NCBI GenBank assembly: GCA_023053685.1
Contig: JALIGW010000002.1
Location: forward strand, 249,310,856-249,374,855
Reading direction: 5' to 3'
DNA: 64,000 bases
Source of the DNA: Diadophis punctatus similis
Lineage: Eukaryota; Chordata; Lepidosauria; Squamata; Dipsadidae
Shown here: one piece after another, positions 34,166 through 44,885 of the stretch
Numbering within the stretch: the stretch's first letter is position 1
Layout of the letters: every line of letters begins with the position of its first letter
Translations under genes and position numbers: made by a program
Notes under the pieces: generated by a model
The model's database searches: none
What the model was told of the DNA's origin: nothing
Seen by the model: the letters and a program-made list of their open reading frames with translations, nothing else

Positions 34166-34228
<63 letters not shown>
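34164..34228. repeat. (CA)n microsatellite
   Basis: About 32 CA units. Confidence 0.95.
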
Positions 34229-34231
<3 letters not shown>

Positions 34232-34336
34232 CGTGAAAATCTATGTCTTCCAAACCTGACAAAATGTCAGAAAATGGTTAATGTGAAACCTTCTGAGCTA
34301 AATTTAGAGATTTGGGGGCTTTAACTGATGAAATGA

Positions 34337-34472
34337 TGCTGGATTTGTTTTCTCATTTTGTCTCTCATAGTTGAGGTCTACCTATGGTGTCAATTACAGG
34401 CCTCTCTAATCTTTTTAAGTGGGAGAACTTGCACAATTGGTGGCTGACTAAATACTTTTTTACCCCACTGTA
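34337..34472 (+). mobile_element. Tc1-like element terminal fragment
   Basis: Same terminus as 22,251-22,513 (ends TTACCCCACTGTA), shorter and abutting the L1 3' end at 34,480. Confidence 0.7.
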
Positions 34473-34479
34473 TATTCTT

Positions 34480-36540
34480 TTTTTAAAAATTCAAAAAGTT
34501 TTATTAGTACAAGGTACAAACATTTTTCTCTTTTCTCCCCCCCTTCCCCCAGACCCCCTCCCCCCTTACCCTCCCCCCTCTCACCCACCCACCCACCCCG
34601 ACTTCCCAGAAAAAAACACAGGGTATAGTATTCAATAAGCATAAAATTAGAATATACTAACAGATTATTAATTTAAGAATTTCTCTAATTCTTTAACTCC
34701 TTATTACTCAAAACCTTTTAAGCATAAACTAAAAATTCAACATATATCATTATTAAACTATTTATATCTTCTTAATCTGATACTTTTTTTGAATATAATC
34801 AGTCCATCTACTCCATTCCAATATATCTCTCTCATTTGAATGATCTTTGAGATATGATGAAATTTTTGCCATTTCAGCCAGATGTACAACTTTTAATGTC
34901 CATTCCTCGATAGTAGGTGTATCTTCCTTCTTCCAGTACTGTGCCACCAGCAACCTGGCAGCTGTTATTAAATTCAAAACCAATTTAGTCTCTATTGCGG
35001 TACAATCCATAATTATTCACAACAAAAAAAAACTGTGGTGTGAACTTAATCTTTTTCTTTAAGATATTTTGAATAATCCACCATATTTTTATCCAAAAGG
35101 CCTTAATTTTTTTGCAAGTCCACCATATATGAAAATACGTAGCATCTTCACATTCACATCTCCAGCATTTAGGTTGTAAATTTGGGTACATACGAGCTAG
35201 TTTTTTTCGATCTAAGTGCCATCTATAAACCATTTTGTAAAAGTTCCCCCCCTTAAATTTTGGGCTTGCGTAAATTTCACATTTGTGACCCATATCTTTT
35301 CCCATGTTTCCATCATTATAGATTCTCCAATGTTCTGAGCCCATTTTATCATACAATCCTTAACTAGCTCTGTTTCTGAATCTAATTCCACTAAAACATT
35401 ATACAATCTCTTTATATGCATTGGACCTTTATTTTTTATTTGAATTATCAAATTATCATCTTGCTGCAAAATACCAGTTTTTTTATCTTTCCATCTAGCT
35501 TGCAACTGCCCATACTGAAACCAAGTCCTAATTATTCCTTCTTGTCCAAATTGCTCCATAGATTTTAAATGTAATCTAATTCCTTCTTCATAAAGAAGTT
35601 CTTTATATGCAATTTTGTCTTACTTTTGTTCCAAATTTATATTTTCTATCGCGTGTCTGGGTACTGTCCATATAGGTAACTTATCATTTAATTTACATTG
35701 ATACTTTTTCCAGACACGCAATAGCGCATTTCTTAATATATGACTCTTAAAAGCCCTATCTACTTTTTTTATCATACACTAAATAAGCATGCCATCCATA
35801 AATCAAACCATACCCTTCAATATTTAATATCCTATCTTCCATCAAATTAATCCAATCAGTGATTGCTGAGAGGGTAGCTGCTTCATAATACAGTCTTAAA
35901 TTAGGCATTTTAAGACCTCCCCTCTCTCGTGTATCTTGCATTATTTTCTGGTTTACTCTCGGTTTCTTCCCAGCCCAAATAAATTTGTTTATACCCTTCT
36001 GCCATTCCTTCAAGTTGTCATCTTTTTTAAGTATAGGGATCATTTGAAAGAAAAATTAAAACCTTGGTAAAACATTCATTTTGACTACAGCTATCCTACC
36101 CAGCAAAGACAATTGTAGTTTTTTCCAATTTTCCAAATCTTTCTGTATTTTTTGCCATAATGGTTCCTAATTATGCTGATATAATTTCATATTTGTAGAC
36201 ATATGAACCCCTAAATATTTGACCTTCTTAACTATCTCAAATCCTGTTATCCTTTCTATTTCTTCTTCTTGGCTTCTAGTCATGTTTTTAGCTATTATTT
36301 TAGTTTTAGCTATGTTTATTTTAAAACCAGATACTTGTCCATATAAATTAATAATTTCCATCAAATCTTTAATAGATTGAAATGGTTGGGTCAAGGTAAC
36401 AACCAGGTAATCCGCAAATGCTCGTAATTTGTATTCCTCCTGTCAAATTTTAATTCCCTTTATAATATCCAACTCCCTTATTTTACTAAGTAAAATTTCC
36501 ATAGTCAAAATAAACAATAAAGGTGACAAAGGACATCCTT
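34480..36540 (-). pseudogene. L1 ORF2 C-terminal half with 3' UTR, minus strand
   Basis: Minus-strand blocks in L1 order: after the reverse transcriptase, GFKINIAKTKIIAKNM (about 36,330), [16 protein letters not shown] (about 36,090), FIWAGKKPRVNQKIMQ (about 35,950), the CxxC/H region PKCWRCECEDATYFHIWWT (about 35,180-35,125), and a C-terminus ending near 34,762. A C-rich plus strand at 34,530-34,610 is the purine-rich 3' UTR tract. Frameshifts and stops break every block. The 5' side is cut by CR1 at 36,541. Confidence 0.85.
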
Positions 36541-37385
36541 AATAATAATAACAACAGAGTTGGGACCTTGGAGGTCTTCTAGTCCAACCCCCTGCCTAGG
36601 CAGGAAACCCTACACTACTTCAGACAAATGGTTATCCAACATTTTCTTAAAAACTTCCAGTGTTGGAGCATTCACAACTTCTGGAGGCAAGCTGTTCCAC
36701 TGATTAATTGTCCTAACTATCAGGAAATTTCTCTCCTTGTTTAGTTTCCACCCATTACTTCTTGTTCTACCTTCAGGTGCTTTGGAGAATAGTTTGACTC
36801 CCTCTTCTTTGTGGCAACCCCTGAGATATTGGAACACTGCTATCATGTCTCCCCTGATCCTTCTTTTAATTAAACTAGACATACCCAGTTCCTGCAACCG
36901 TTCTTCATATGTTTTAGCCTCCAGTCCCCTAATCATCTTTGTTGCTCTTCTCTGCACTCTTTCTAGAGTCTCAACATCCTTTTTACATCGTGGCAACCAA
37001 AACTGAATGCAGTATTCCAAGTGTGGCCTTACCAAGGCATTATAAAGTGGTATTAACACTTCGCGTGATCTTGATTCTATCCCTCTGTTAATGCAGCCTA
37101 GAACTGTGTTGGCTTTTTTGGCAGCTGCTGCACACTGCTGGCTCATATTTAAATGGTTGTCCACTAGGACTCCAAGATCCCTCTCACAGTTACTACTGTT
37201 GAGCAAGGTACCACATATACTGTACCTGTGCATTTTGTTTTTCTTACCTAAATGTAGAACCTTACTTTTTTCACCATTGAATTTCATTTTGTTAGATAGC
37301 ACCCAATGTTCAAGTCTGTCAAGATCCTTCTGTACCTTGAGCCTATCTTCTGGAGAGTTGGCTATTCCTGCCCCTCCTGAAGAGT
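36541..37385 (-). pseudogene. CR1 LINE 3' end with long open frame
   Basis: An uninterrupted minus-strand frame of 266 codons (37,410-36,610) carries the CR1 reverse transcriptase C-terminal region: [52 protein letters not shown], and the terminal QWNSLPPEVV block, followed by the 3' UTR (ACCTTGGAGGTCTTCTAGTC on the plus strand). A full CR1 ORF2 is about 900-1,000 residues; the catalytic palm is missing here, so it is a typical 5'-truncated copy, inserted in L1 sequence. Confidence 0.9.
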
Positions 37386-37429
37386 CCCTGCTGATTTGAG
37401 CGGCATACAAGTATAAGTAATAAATAAAT

Positions 37430-38130
37430 AAATAAAATTAAAGACAAAGAGGACTCAGAATATTATAATGTTTGGATGAAGTTTTACAATTGATTAGAGA
37501 ATGAATATAGTTGAAAGTTAAAATAGAACAGTTATTGTATTTAAAAGATAAGGAAATGAACTTGGATAACCCAGATGACAAAATTATAATAGACAAGGAG
37601 TTAGCAGTATAATACTATAAAAATATAACTGGAAACAATAAATTTGAAATAGATTTCTAATTTAGAAGATATAAAAATAGTTAATCTCAAATGTAAGTTA
37701 AAGAGATGCATTGCTTGTCTGTCTTTTAAAATAGGTTAAAATGAATACAATCAGGAAAGGAGAAGGAGGAAGAGGAAGTAGTAGTCAGGAGGAAAGAAGG
37801 AAGAACGTAGGTAGAGAAGGAGAAGGAAGGTAGAAGAGTGAGAAGGATAGATGGAAGAAGGGGAAGTAGAGAGGGGAGAGAAAGAGGAAGAAAGTAGAAA
37901 GAAGAGGAGGAGGATAGAGGGAAGGGAGTGATTGGACATGACACAGTAGGACAGATAGGCAACTTAGTAATGATAGATGCTAAAAAAAAGTTATATTTGA
38001 ATTTTGAATACTAGATATATAATATAAAACTTATGTAATTTTTTGATAATACATTATGGTATATGTATTAATGCTTATATGAAGAACGTTAAAAAAATAA
38101 AAAACTTTTTGAAAAAAATGTGTGATCCCT
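37430..38130 (+). mobile_element. L1 3' UTR, plus strand, with polypurine tract
   Basis: AT-rich sequence, a GA-rich tract at 37,755-37,930, then ATTATGGTATATGTATTAAT and an A-rich end near 38,118. The layout matches the 3' end of the oppositely oriented copy at 38,131. No open frame of interest; apparent frames are the purine tract read in reverse. Confidence 0.55.
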
Positions 38131-40030
38131 TATTTTTTTAATAATTTTTATTTTTTCACCAAACTTACATAAACATCCATACATATACCATATTATCATA
38201 AGGTGACCAGACGTCCCGCTTTTGGCGGGACAGACCCGATTTTAACCCAATTGTCCCGCGTCCCGCATCGTTTCAAAAAAGTCCCTTTTGAAACGACGCC
38301 TTCTGACCCGATGTCTCCCACACAGAAATCTGCGGCCGGTGTAAAAAAAAAAAATCAGAGCCGCCCGCACCTTTTTTTTCTCTCTTCCTCTCCCCAGGGT
38401 GATTCCCAGCAACGTCCAGGGACTCTTTCAGCAGTCGAGCCAGGCCCCGCCCAGCTTCCTCCCCGCCTCCCGCATGTCATTCACTCATTGAATCTCGCCC
38501 CCCCCCGGCAGAGAGCAGAGACAGGCTGGCCTGGCTCCGGCTCCTTTCCTCCCCAGGAATCCTTTCCCGGGTCTGCCACACGGGGGAAAGGAGCGGAGGC
38601 GTGGGGCACCCGCCGGACGCCGCCCCAGAGAGAAGACCAGGCCCGGCTGGCAAGGGCCAGGAAGGATTTTTCCCGCGCCGTCAGCCAGCTTTTCCTCCAG
38701 GCCAGACGCAGCAGAGGCTGCAGCTTTGTGTACCACCACCCCTTCATCGCAGCCTTTACCAATGCCATGGCCGGGGCCGGGGCTCGTCTCTGCTGCGTCT
38801 GGGCTGGGTCTTCTCTCCGGGGCGGCGTCCGGTGGGTGCCCCACGCCTCCGCTCCTTACCCCCGTGTGGCAGACCCGTGAAAGGATTCCTGGGGAGGAAA
38901 AGAGCCGGAGCCAGGCCAGCCTGTCTCTGCTCTTTGCGGGGGGGGGAGCCGCTTCTTGGGAGCGATCTTGCATCGCTTGCCAGCCAGCCAGCCCAAGCTA
39001 CTGCCGGCTCCCGAAGGGGAGGCGGGAGGCGAGGAAAAGCCTCCCGCCTCCCCCCCACCCACCTGGACGCCGACATTAGCATCTTTTGCCTTCTGCTCAT
39101 GCGCAGAGGGCAAAACTCAAATGACGGCGTCCAGGCGGCCCCGCCCCCCGCCAATGTCCCGCTAAAAAAAAAAAAAATCTGGTCACTTTATATTATCAAG
39201 ACATCCATAGTTATATATTTCTATCCAAAATATCATAAACATATATCCTTGGTTTTCTCCTTTTATACTTTTATCTCCCGTCTGCTTTCCTTCTATATTT
39301 TTGTACTACTCCCCTCCCTCTATCTCCCTCTCTTCCCTCTACCTTCTTTCTCCCTCTCTATGTCTTTCCTACTTCCCTCCTCTCTCTCCCCTTCCTTTCT
39401 ACTTCCTCTTTTATCCTTCCCTGAGTACATCTAATCATAATCCATTTTATAGTTAGCAGACTAGCAATTCAGAAGCCTTAAGTTCATTTCAACATCGGAA
39501 CTATTTCTTAAACTTATATCTTTCCCTTTATCTATATTTATATGTTTAATATATTCTTCCGGGTATATCTACTATTGTTCTAATGCTACCTCCTTCCTCC
39601 TATTTTTGTCACCTGGATCTACCACCTCTAATTTTCAACTTTCTTCCTAATTAATCACTATAACTTAACTTCCAAAAATAGTCATGATCTCTTATGCCTC
39701 TTGATTTTAGGCCGTATTTCTCCCTTTCCTCAATTGGTATCTTTACTCATCATTTTTTTTAGTTCTGTCATTTCTAGATGCCCTAAATTTTTAATTTCTT
39801 CTCCCCTTTCATATCTCCCTTCCAACTTTCTAACTTTTTTAAATTTTATTTTAACTCATTCTCTATATTTAAACAAATACAATTCTTGTCATTACTATTC
39901 CATCCATTGGTTAATAATATTTTAAATTCCCCGTAACAAAAAATCCAACTTATAAATTATATAAACTTATATAAAGATCTTTAAGAGTATTGATTATACA
40001 GATCTTATATCATTCCAAAAATATCAATCC
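38131..40030 (-). mobile_element. L1 3' UTR, minus strand, carrying a hAT element
   Basis: Starts with a T-rich tail (38,131-38,155), has a CT-rich tract at 39,300-39,420 (purine tract on the minus strand), and shares terminal sequence with the plus-strand copy ending 38,118 (ATATGGTATATGTAT). It is interrupted by the hAT element at 38,199-39,190. Confidence 0.5.
38199..39190. mobile_element. 992-bp non-autonomous hAT element with GC-rich cargo
   Basis: Inverted ends TAAGGTGACCAGACGTCCCG and CGC...TCTGGTCACTTTA, flanked by a perfect 8-bp duplication TATTATCA (38,191-38,198 and 39,191-39,198), the hAT signature. The interior is CpG-rich and contains inverted and direct copies of a segment around CCGGCTCCTTTCCTCCCCAG (38,538) and CTGGGGAGGAAAAGAGCCGG (38,889). 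Overlapping open frames on both strands (38,203-39,434) are GC-driven and show no transposase. Confidence 0.85.
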
Positions 40031-40084
40031 CCCCCGCCTCACCGGATAAGTGCCCATCTTATTGCAAAAGCCTTTTTTTCCTAT

Positions 40085-40525
40085 GCGGCCCAACACCTCT
40101 CTGTGTCTGTGAGTTTGTGGGAGGTATAGTCATAGGGATGTAGTTTTCCTTGGCTATTTCTTTGGAGTAGATTCAAAGAAAAGTGTAATGTTACCCTGTT
40201 TTCCCCAAAATAAGACATCCCCTGAAAATAAGCCCAATTGGGCGTTTGAGTGCATGGCAATAAGGCCAAGCGCCTATTTTGGGATTCAGAAATATGTAAG
40301 ACAGAGTCTTATTTTCAGGGAAACACTGTAATTGCTTATAAAATTGTTGTAGATATGAAAAAAAGATAAAATGAAAAAGCAAAGGTGCCACAATGCTAGA
40401 ATAACCTCTTACATAAATCATGATTGATTTGACACATGGAAGACAACCAAGATCCAAGTTCAAATGTCTATTCAATCATGAAATTCTCTTGTTGATTTGA
40501 GTCAATCACAAATTCTTACAGTGCA
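40085..40525 (-). other. Fourth, degraded copy of the ZNF upstream region
   Basis: Sequence flanking the small MITE (GATTCAAAGAAAAGTG, then TAATTGCTTATAAAAT, later GAAGACAACCAAGATCCAAG) is paralogous to 33,080-33,305. No fingers remain beside it. It shows the unit once had, or shed, another member. Confidence 0.6.
40194..40328. mobile_element. 135-bp MITE, TA target duplication
   Basis: Ends CCCTGTTTTCCCCAAAATAA and TTATTTTCAGGGAAACACTG, flanked by TA (40,192-40,193 and 40,329-40,330). The paralogous site near 33,115 lacks it. Confidence 0.8.
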
Positions 40526-41394
40526 AAGCCAAATATATAATTCATTTTCCTCATCTCCAGCTAGCTGGGGAGGTCACAAATAGCAATCATGAGTATGGGA
40601 TACAATGGCAATCGTATATGTGCACTGGTTGGCAGAACCCAAATTGGTCCATCTGTTTTTCCGGCGCCTTCATAACCACAGCAACTGCTGACATGTGGTC
40701 ACTGAACATGTGCTACGATGACCACAAATTTGGGGACCAGGTGTACATCTGCCTTTACAGTGCCATAGTAACTTTGAAGGCTCAGGGAACAAATAGGCAA
40801 GTACTACCGATACAACTGAACATCCCAAAAGACCCTTAGTGGCTATTTTTGAAAAGCACAATCGAACCTAGTTAATACATGGATGCAGCACCAATAGGAA
40901 ACACCGTGCTTACTGGCAAGACATGGACGATAAGAAAACAAGCAGAGCAGCTACAGAGAGCCAGCAGAGATGACAGGCTCCAGATCACCTCTGATTAAGA
41001 AGAGCCGCTCCTCCACTCGATCCACGAGTGAGGAGAGCAGACTGGAGGGAGGCACAGAGGTCAGCAAGGCTGCTTGAGAGGAAGCAGCTCCACCTCTCCA
41101 CACAAGGAACGGTTGTGGAAGAGTGATTTAACCAGATGCTGGGTAAAAGAACCTCAGACTTTCCTTGTGGACTTTGGACTTGACTATTGGACTGTGCTTT
41201 TGTTGTTGGAAATCTGGACTTGTGGGTATCATTACTTCCCTCTTTGCCTCATGGTCAGCTAAGACCTACTTTTTACAGCTTGGGAATCCAGACTGGGGGC
41301 TGGGGCAGAGCTTCACTGGCACCAGTGGTGCTTCATTTGACACGGTGATAAGTGAGCAAAGAGACACTACTTAAACCTTGCCTTGCCAGCGTGA
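40526..41394. other. Unclassified intergenic sequence
   Basis: No convincing open frame, repeat or RNA structure was recognised. A stretch at 40,675-40,810 (GTGGTCACTGAACATG) faintly resembles decayed repeat consensus seen also near 26,000, but this is weak. Confidence 0.3.
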
Positions 41395-42965
41395 CTGATG
41401 CAGTTCCAATCTTCAAAAAAAGGGGGGAAATGGATTCACAAACTACAGACCAATTAGCCTGACATCAATGCCTGAGAAGATCCTGAAAAAGATAACCAAG
41501 CAACAGATCTACAAACACCTAGAACAAAGCAAACTTATAACCAGAAGCCAACATGGGTTTGTTGAAAAAAGATCATGCCAAACAAATCTTATTTCCTTCT
41601 TTGAAAAAGTGTCTAAATTAGTAGACCAGCAAAATGCTGTGGACACAGTATACTGGAATTTCAGAAAGGCATTTGATAAAGTAGAGAACAATCTACTTCT
41701 TGGTAAATGAAGAAAATGTGGTATGGATAGCATCACCATCCGATGGATTTGTAACTGACTGACAAGCCACACTCAACCATTAGTCAATGGAACTACATCT
41801 ATATCGAGGGAAGTAAGCAGTGGGGTACCCCAAGGCTCCATCTTAGGCCCAGTATTCTTCAGTATCTTCATAAACAATTTGAATTAATGAATAGAAGGGG
41901 AATTCATCAAATTTGGAGACGACACTAAGCTGGCAGGAATAGCCAACACCCCAAAAGACAAACTCTTTTGGGGTGTTGCACCATCTGCACCATCTCGGTA
42001 AAGAGCCGAGATGGTGCAGTGGTTAAATGCAGCACTGCAGGCTACTGCTAGTTCAGCAGTTCAGCTGTTCAAATCTCACCGGCTCAAGGTTGACTCAGCC
42101 TTCCATCATTCCGAGGTGGGTAAAATGAGGACCCAGATTGTTGGGGGCAATATGCTGAACTCTGTAAACCGCTTAGAGAGGGCTGTAATTCACTATGAAG
42201 CGGTATATAAGTCTAAGTGCTATTGCTATTGCTATTGCTAACTCAAGATACAGAAGAATCTCTATAGATTTGAATAACAAAATGAAATTCAATGGAGAAA
42301 AAAATTAGGTTGTACACTTAGCCAAGAAAAACCAAATGGCAAGGTACAGAATAGGTACAACCTGGCTCAATAGCAGTAACTGTGAGATGGATCTTGATGT
42401 CCTACTGTAGTGAACAATCAACTAAAAAGATCCAACAGTGTGAATGCAGTGGCCACAAAAGCTAATGCAATCCTAGGCTGCCTTAACAGAGGGCTAGAAT
42501 CAAGATCATGTGAAGTGTTAGTATCAAATTATAATGCTTTGGTAAGATCACCCTTGGATTACTGCAACTAACTTTGATTGCCATAATATTTAAAAAAAGG
42601 TGTAGAGACTCTATAAAGATCACAGAGAAGAGCAGTAGGGATAATTAGGGGGCTGGAGGCTAAAACAGATAAAGAAGGTTGCAGAAATTGGATATGTCTA
42701 GTCTAGTGAAAGGAAGGACTAGGGGTGATATGATAGCAGTGTTCCAACACTTGAGGGGTCCAGAAGAAGGGGGTCAACTTATTTTGCAATGCACCAGAAG
42801 GCAAGACAAGAAGCAGTGGATGGAAACTAATCAAGGAAAGAATCAGCTTAGAACTAAGGAGAAATTTCCTGATACTGAGAACAATTAACAAATTGTCTGA
42901 AATGGTATTGGGTCTCCTGCTTGCGCAGGACGTCGGAATAGAAGACCTGCAAGGTCCCTTCCAAC
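41395..42965 (+). pseudogene. CR1 LINE, decayed, with SINE insertion
   Basis: Plus-strand blocks in CR1 order: QHGFVEKRSCQTNLISFFEK (about 41,550), a damaged palm entry AVDTVYWNFRKAFDKVENN, IPQGS-type GYPKAPS (frameshifted, about 41,825), FGDDTKLAG-like sequence (41,910), then after the SINE (42,003-42,240) KMKFNGEK and the C-terminal [19 protein letters not shown] (about 42,690). Stops and frameshifts throughout. Older than the CR1 at 36,541. Confidence 0.8.
42003..42240 (+). mobile_element. tRNA-derived squamate SINE with Bov-B-like tail
   Basis: Head GAGCCGAGATGGTGCAGTGG, tail GTCTAAGTGCTATTGCTATT. It interrupts the CR1 between the catalytic core and the C-terminal part. The left flank contains CACCATCTCGG, complementary to the SINE head. 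Confidence 0.9.
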
Positions 42966-44039
42966 TCTGTCACAAACCCCCAGTGATGGAGCACCCACAA
43001 CCTCTGGAGGGAAGCCATTCCCAAAGAATCAACCTTAACTTGAAAGAGACTTTTAAAATCTTCCCACCGGCAGAAACCTGCAGCTACCAGTTTCACAGCG
43101 TGCAGCACCAGTGGGCTTAAATTTGGGGAAGGAAGGAACCTGCAGCAGCAGCAGCTGACATGCTTCAGCCCAGTTGCTTCTCTGCTTCCAGGCTGTGGAG
43201 GAAACTGAACAGCCCGACTTGCTCCCGGACTCTCCTCCCACCTGCCCTCAACTCACCTTCCAGCTGCTGCTTCGATCCTCGGAAAAGCAGAAAAGCCACT
43301 TTGCTCACCACCTTCCTCCCATGAGTCATCTGCAAGAGGAAGTTCCTCTGCATTTATCTTCTCCTCCCCTCCCATCCTTTCTAGCAGTAAGGTACTCGAT
43401 GGTTTTATCTCCTTTATTATGTACGTTTCAGGCACAGATGTTGCCTATTTGACTGCCATCTCCTGATAGCGGCAGAAAAACACTCTTGTCCCATCTCTAG
43501 CTAAGGCGTTTGCAAGATGCTTTCACTGTATAAATGCTATCAATTCGTTTTTCACTTCTAGCAACTGACCTTTGCAAGTGAGCCTAGTGAAATAGTGAAA
43601 TGTGATGCTACTTAGTTTACGAAGATTAGCTATGTGCTGAGCCCTACAAGTTCATGAAGGTTTAAAGAATGACACAATCATCTTTGTTAAGGGTGACTCT
43701 CAGTGGAAACCAAAATCTCTCTACATCCCAAAACTTCAAGACTGATTTCCCAAGGCTCCCAGGGATTTATTACATGGGAGCACCATCAGGCCAGACACTC
43801 TAAGGGAGCCAACTTCTCTCCTGTGGGCTGCATCCAAGAGCACCCAGCATGCCATGTTCATTCCTGAAGGAGGAAATTTTATATCTCCTAAATGCCATGT
43901 TCCTCTGTAAATTGGCCTGCAAGGAAGTCTCCATTTGGTCAGAGAGAGAGAAAAATATGCAGCAGGGTTTAGAAAATGGGGTCTAGGAAAGAGGGAGTGA
44001 TAGCCTATATATGGTAGAAGAAATGTTTCCAAAAGGATT
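42966..44039. other. Unclassified sequence, no gene recognised
   Basis: Short open stretches on both strands (for example 43,174-43,452 plus and 43,053-43,435 minus) have no recognisable domain. GC content is moderate and no terminal repeats were found. The left edge still resembles CR1 3' UTR (AAGGTCCCTTCCAACTCT). Confidence 0.3.
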
Positions 44040-44885
44040 TGTAAAAAACAAAAAGCAAAATAGAAAATAGCCCATCAAACCACATGGCTAACTGATAAAC
44101 AGGCTAATATTAAACTTTTTTGAAAACGCCAACAAACCAGGAAGATGGTTAGCCTATAAATTGAAAAGGAAGAAATTGATAAGTAAATTACAAGATGAGA
44201 AAGGATGTATGCAGTTTCAAAATGAGATTTAAAAAATAATTGAATAATTTAATGAAAAATTATATGATAAATTTCAGAGGAAAAGATAATACAACATTTG
44301 GAAAGAGCTAAACTACAAAAAGCACCCGAGAATATTAAAATGAAAAAATAACAATGATGGAGTTGACAGAGGTGATAAAAAGGCAAACAAAAATAAGACC
44401 CCAGGACCAGATGGATTAGTAGCAGAGGTTTATAAACACATACAAGACAGGTTAAACCTGTCAATGTTAGCTGTTTGCAATGGGGTAATGTTAGAGGCCA
44501 TAATACCAAACACCTAGACAGAAGTAAACATTACCGTCATTCTAAAAGAAGACCTATTTTTGACACTGGTAAAGAATTATAGACCAATATCATTATTGAA
44601 TGTGAACTACAAAATATTTGCATCAATAATGGCAGAGAGACTTAAATGATTTTTAAATGAATTTATTTACCCAGATCAAAATGGATTCCTACCAAAAAGA
44701 CAAATAAAAAACAATGTAAGGTTTATCTTAGATATGTTGGAATATTATGAAATACATAATACTGTACAATTGAGACAATATATTATAGACAAACAGTAAA
44801 AGTAATAGTTAATGGGGACTTTACAGAAAACTTTAATATAAAAAAGGCACAAGACAAGGATGTCCATTATCTCCATTATTATTTA
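44040..44885 (+). pseudogene. L1 ORF2 fragment, copy C host element
   Basis: Plus-strand blocks: WLAYKLKRKKLISKLQDEKG (about 44,145), KTPGPDGLVAEVYK (about 44,395), NYRPISLLNVNYKIFASIMA (about 44,575), FIYPDQNGFLPKRQIKNNVR (about 44,660) and a decayed GTRQGCPLSPLLF (about 44,845). It breaks at the CR1 insertion 44,886 and resumes at 47,466. Confidence 0.8.

Noticed and set aside
38203..39434. 225- and 277-codon GC-rich frames in the 992-bp hAT element
   Set aside because: Several overlapping frames on both strands, starting in the TIR and ending in L1 sequence; no transposase motif.
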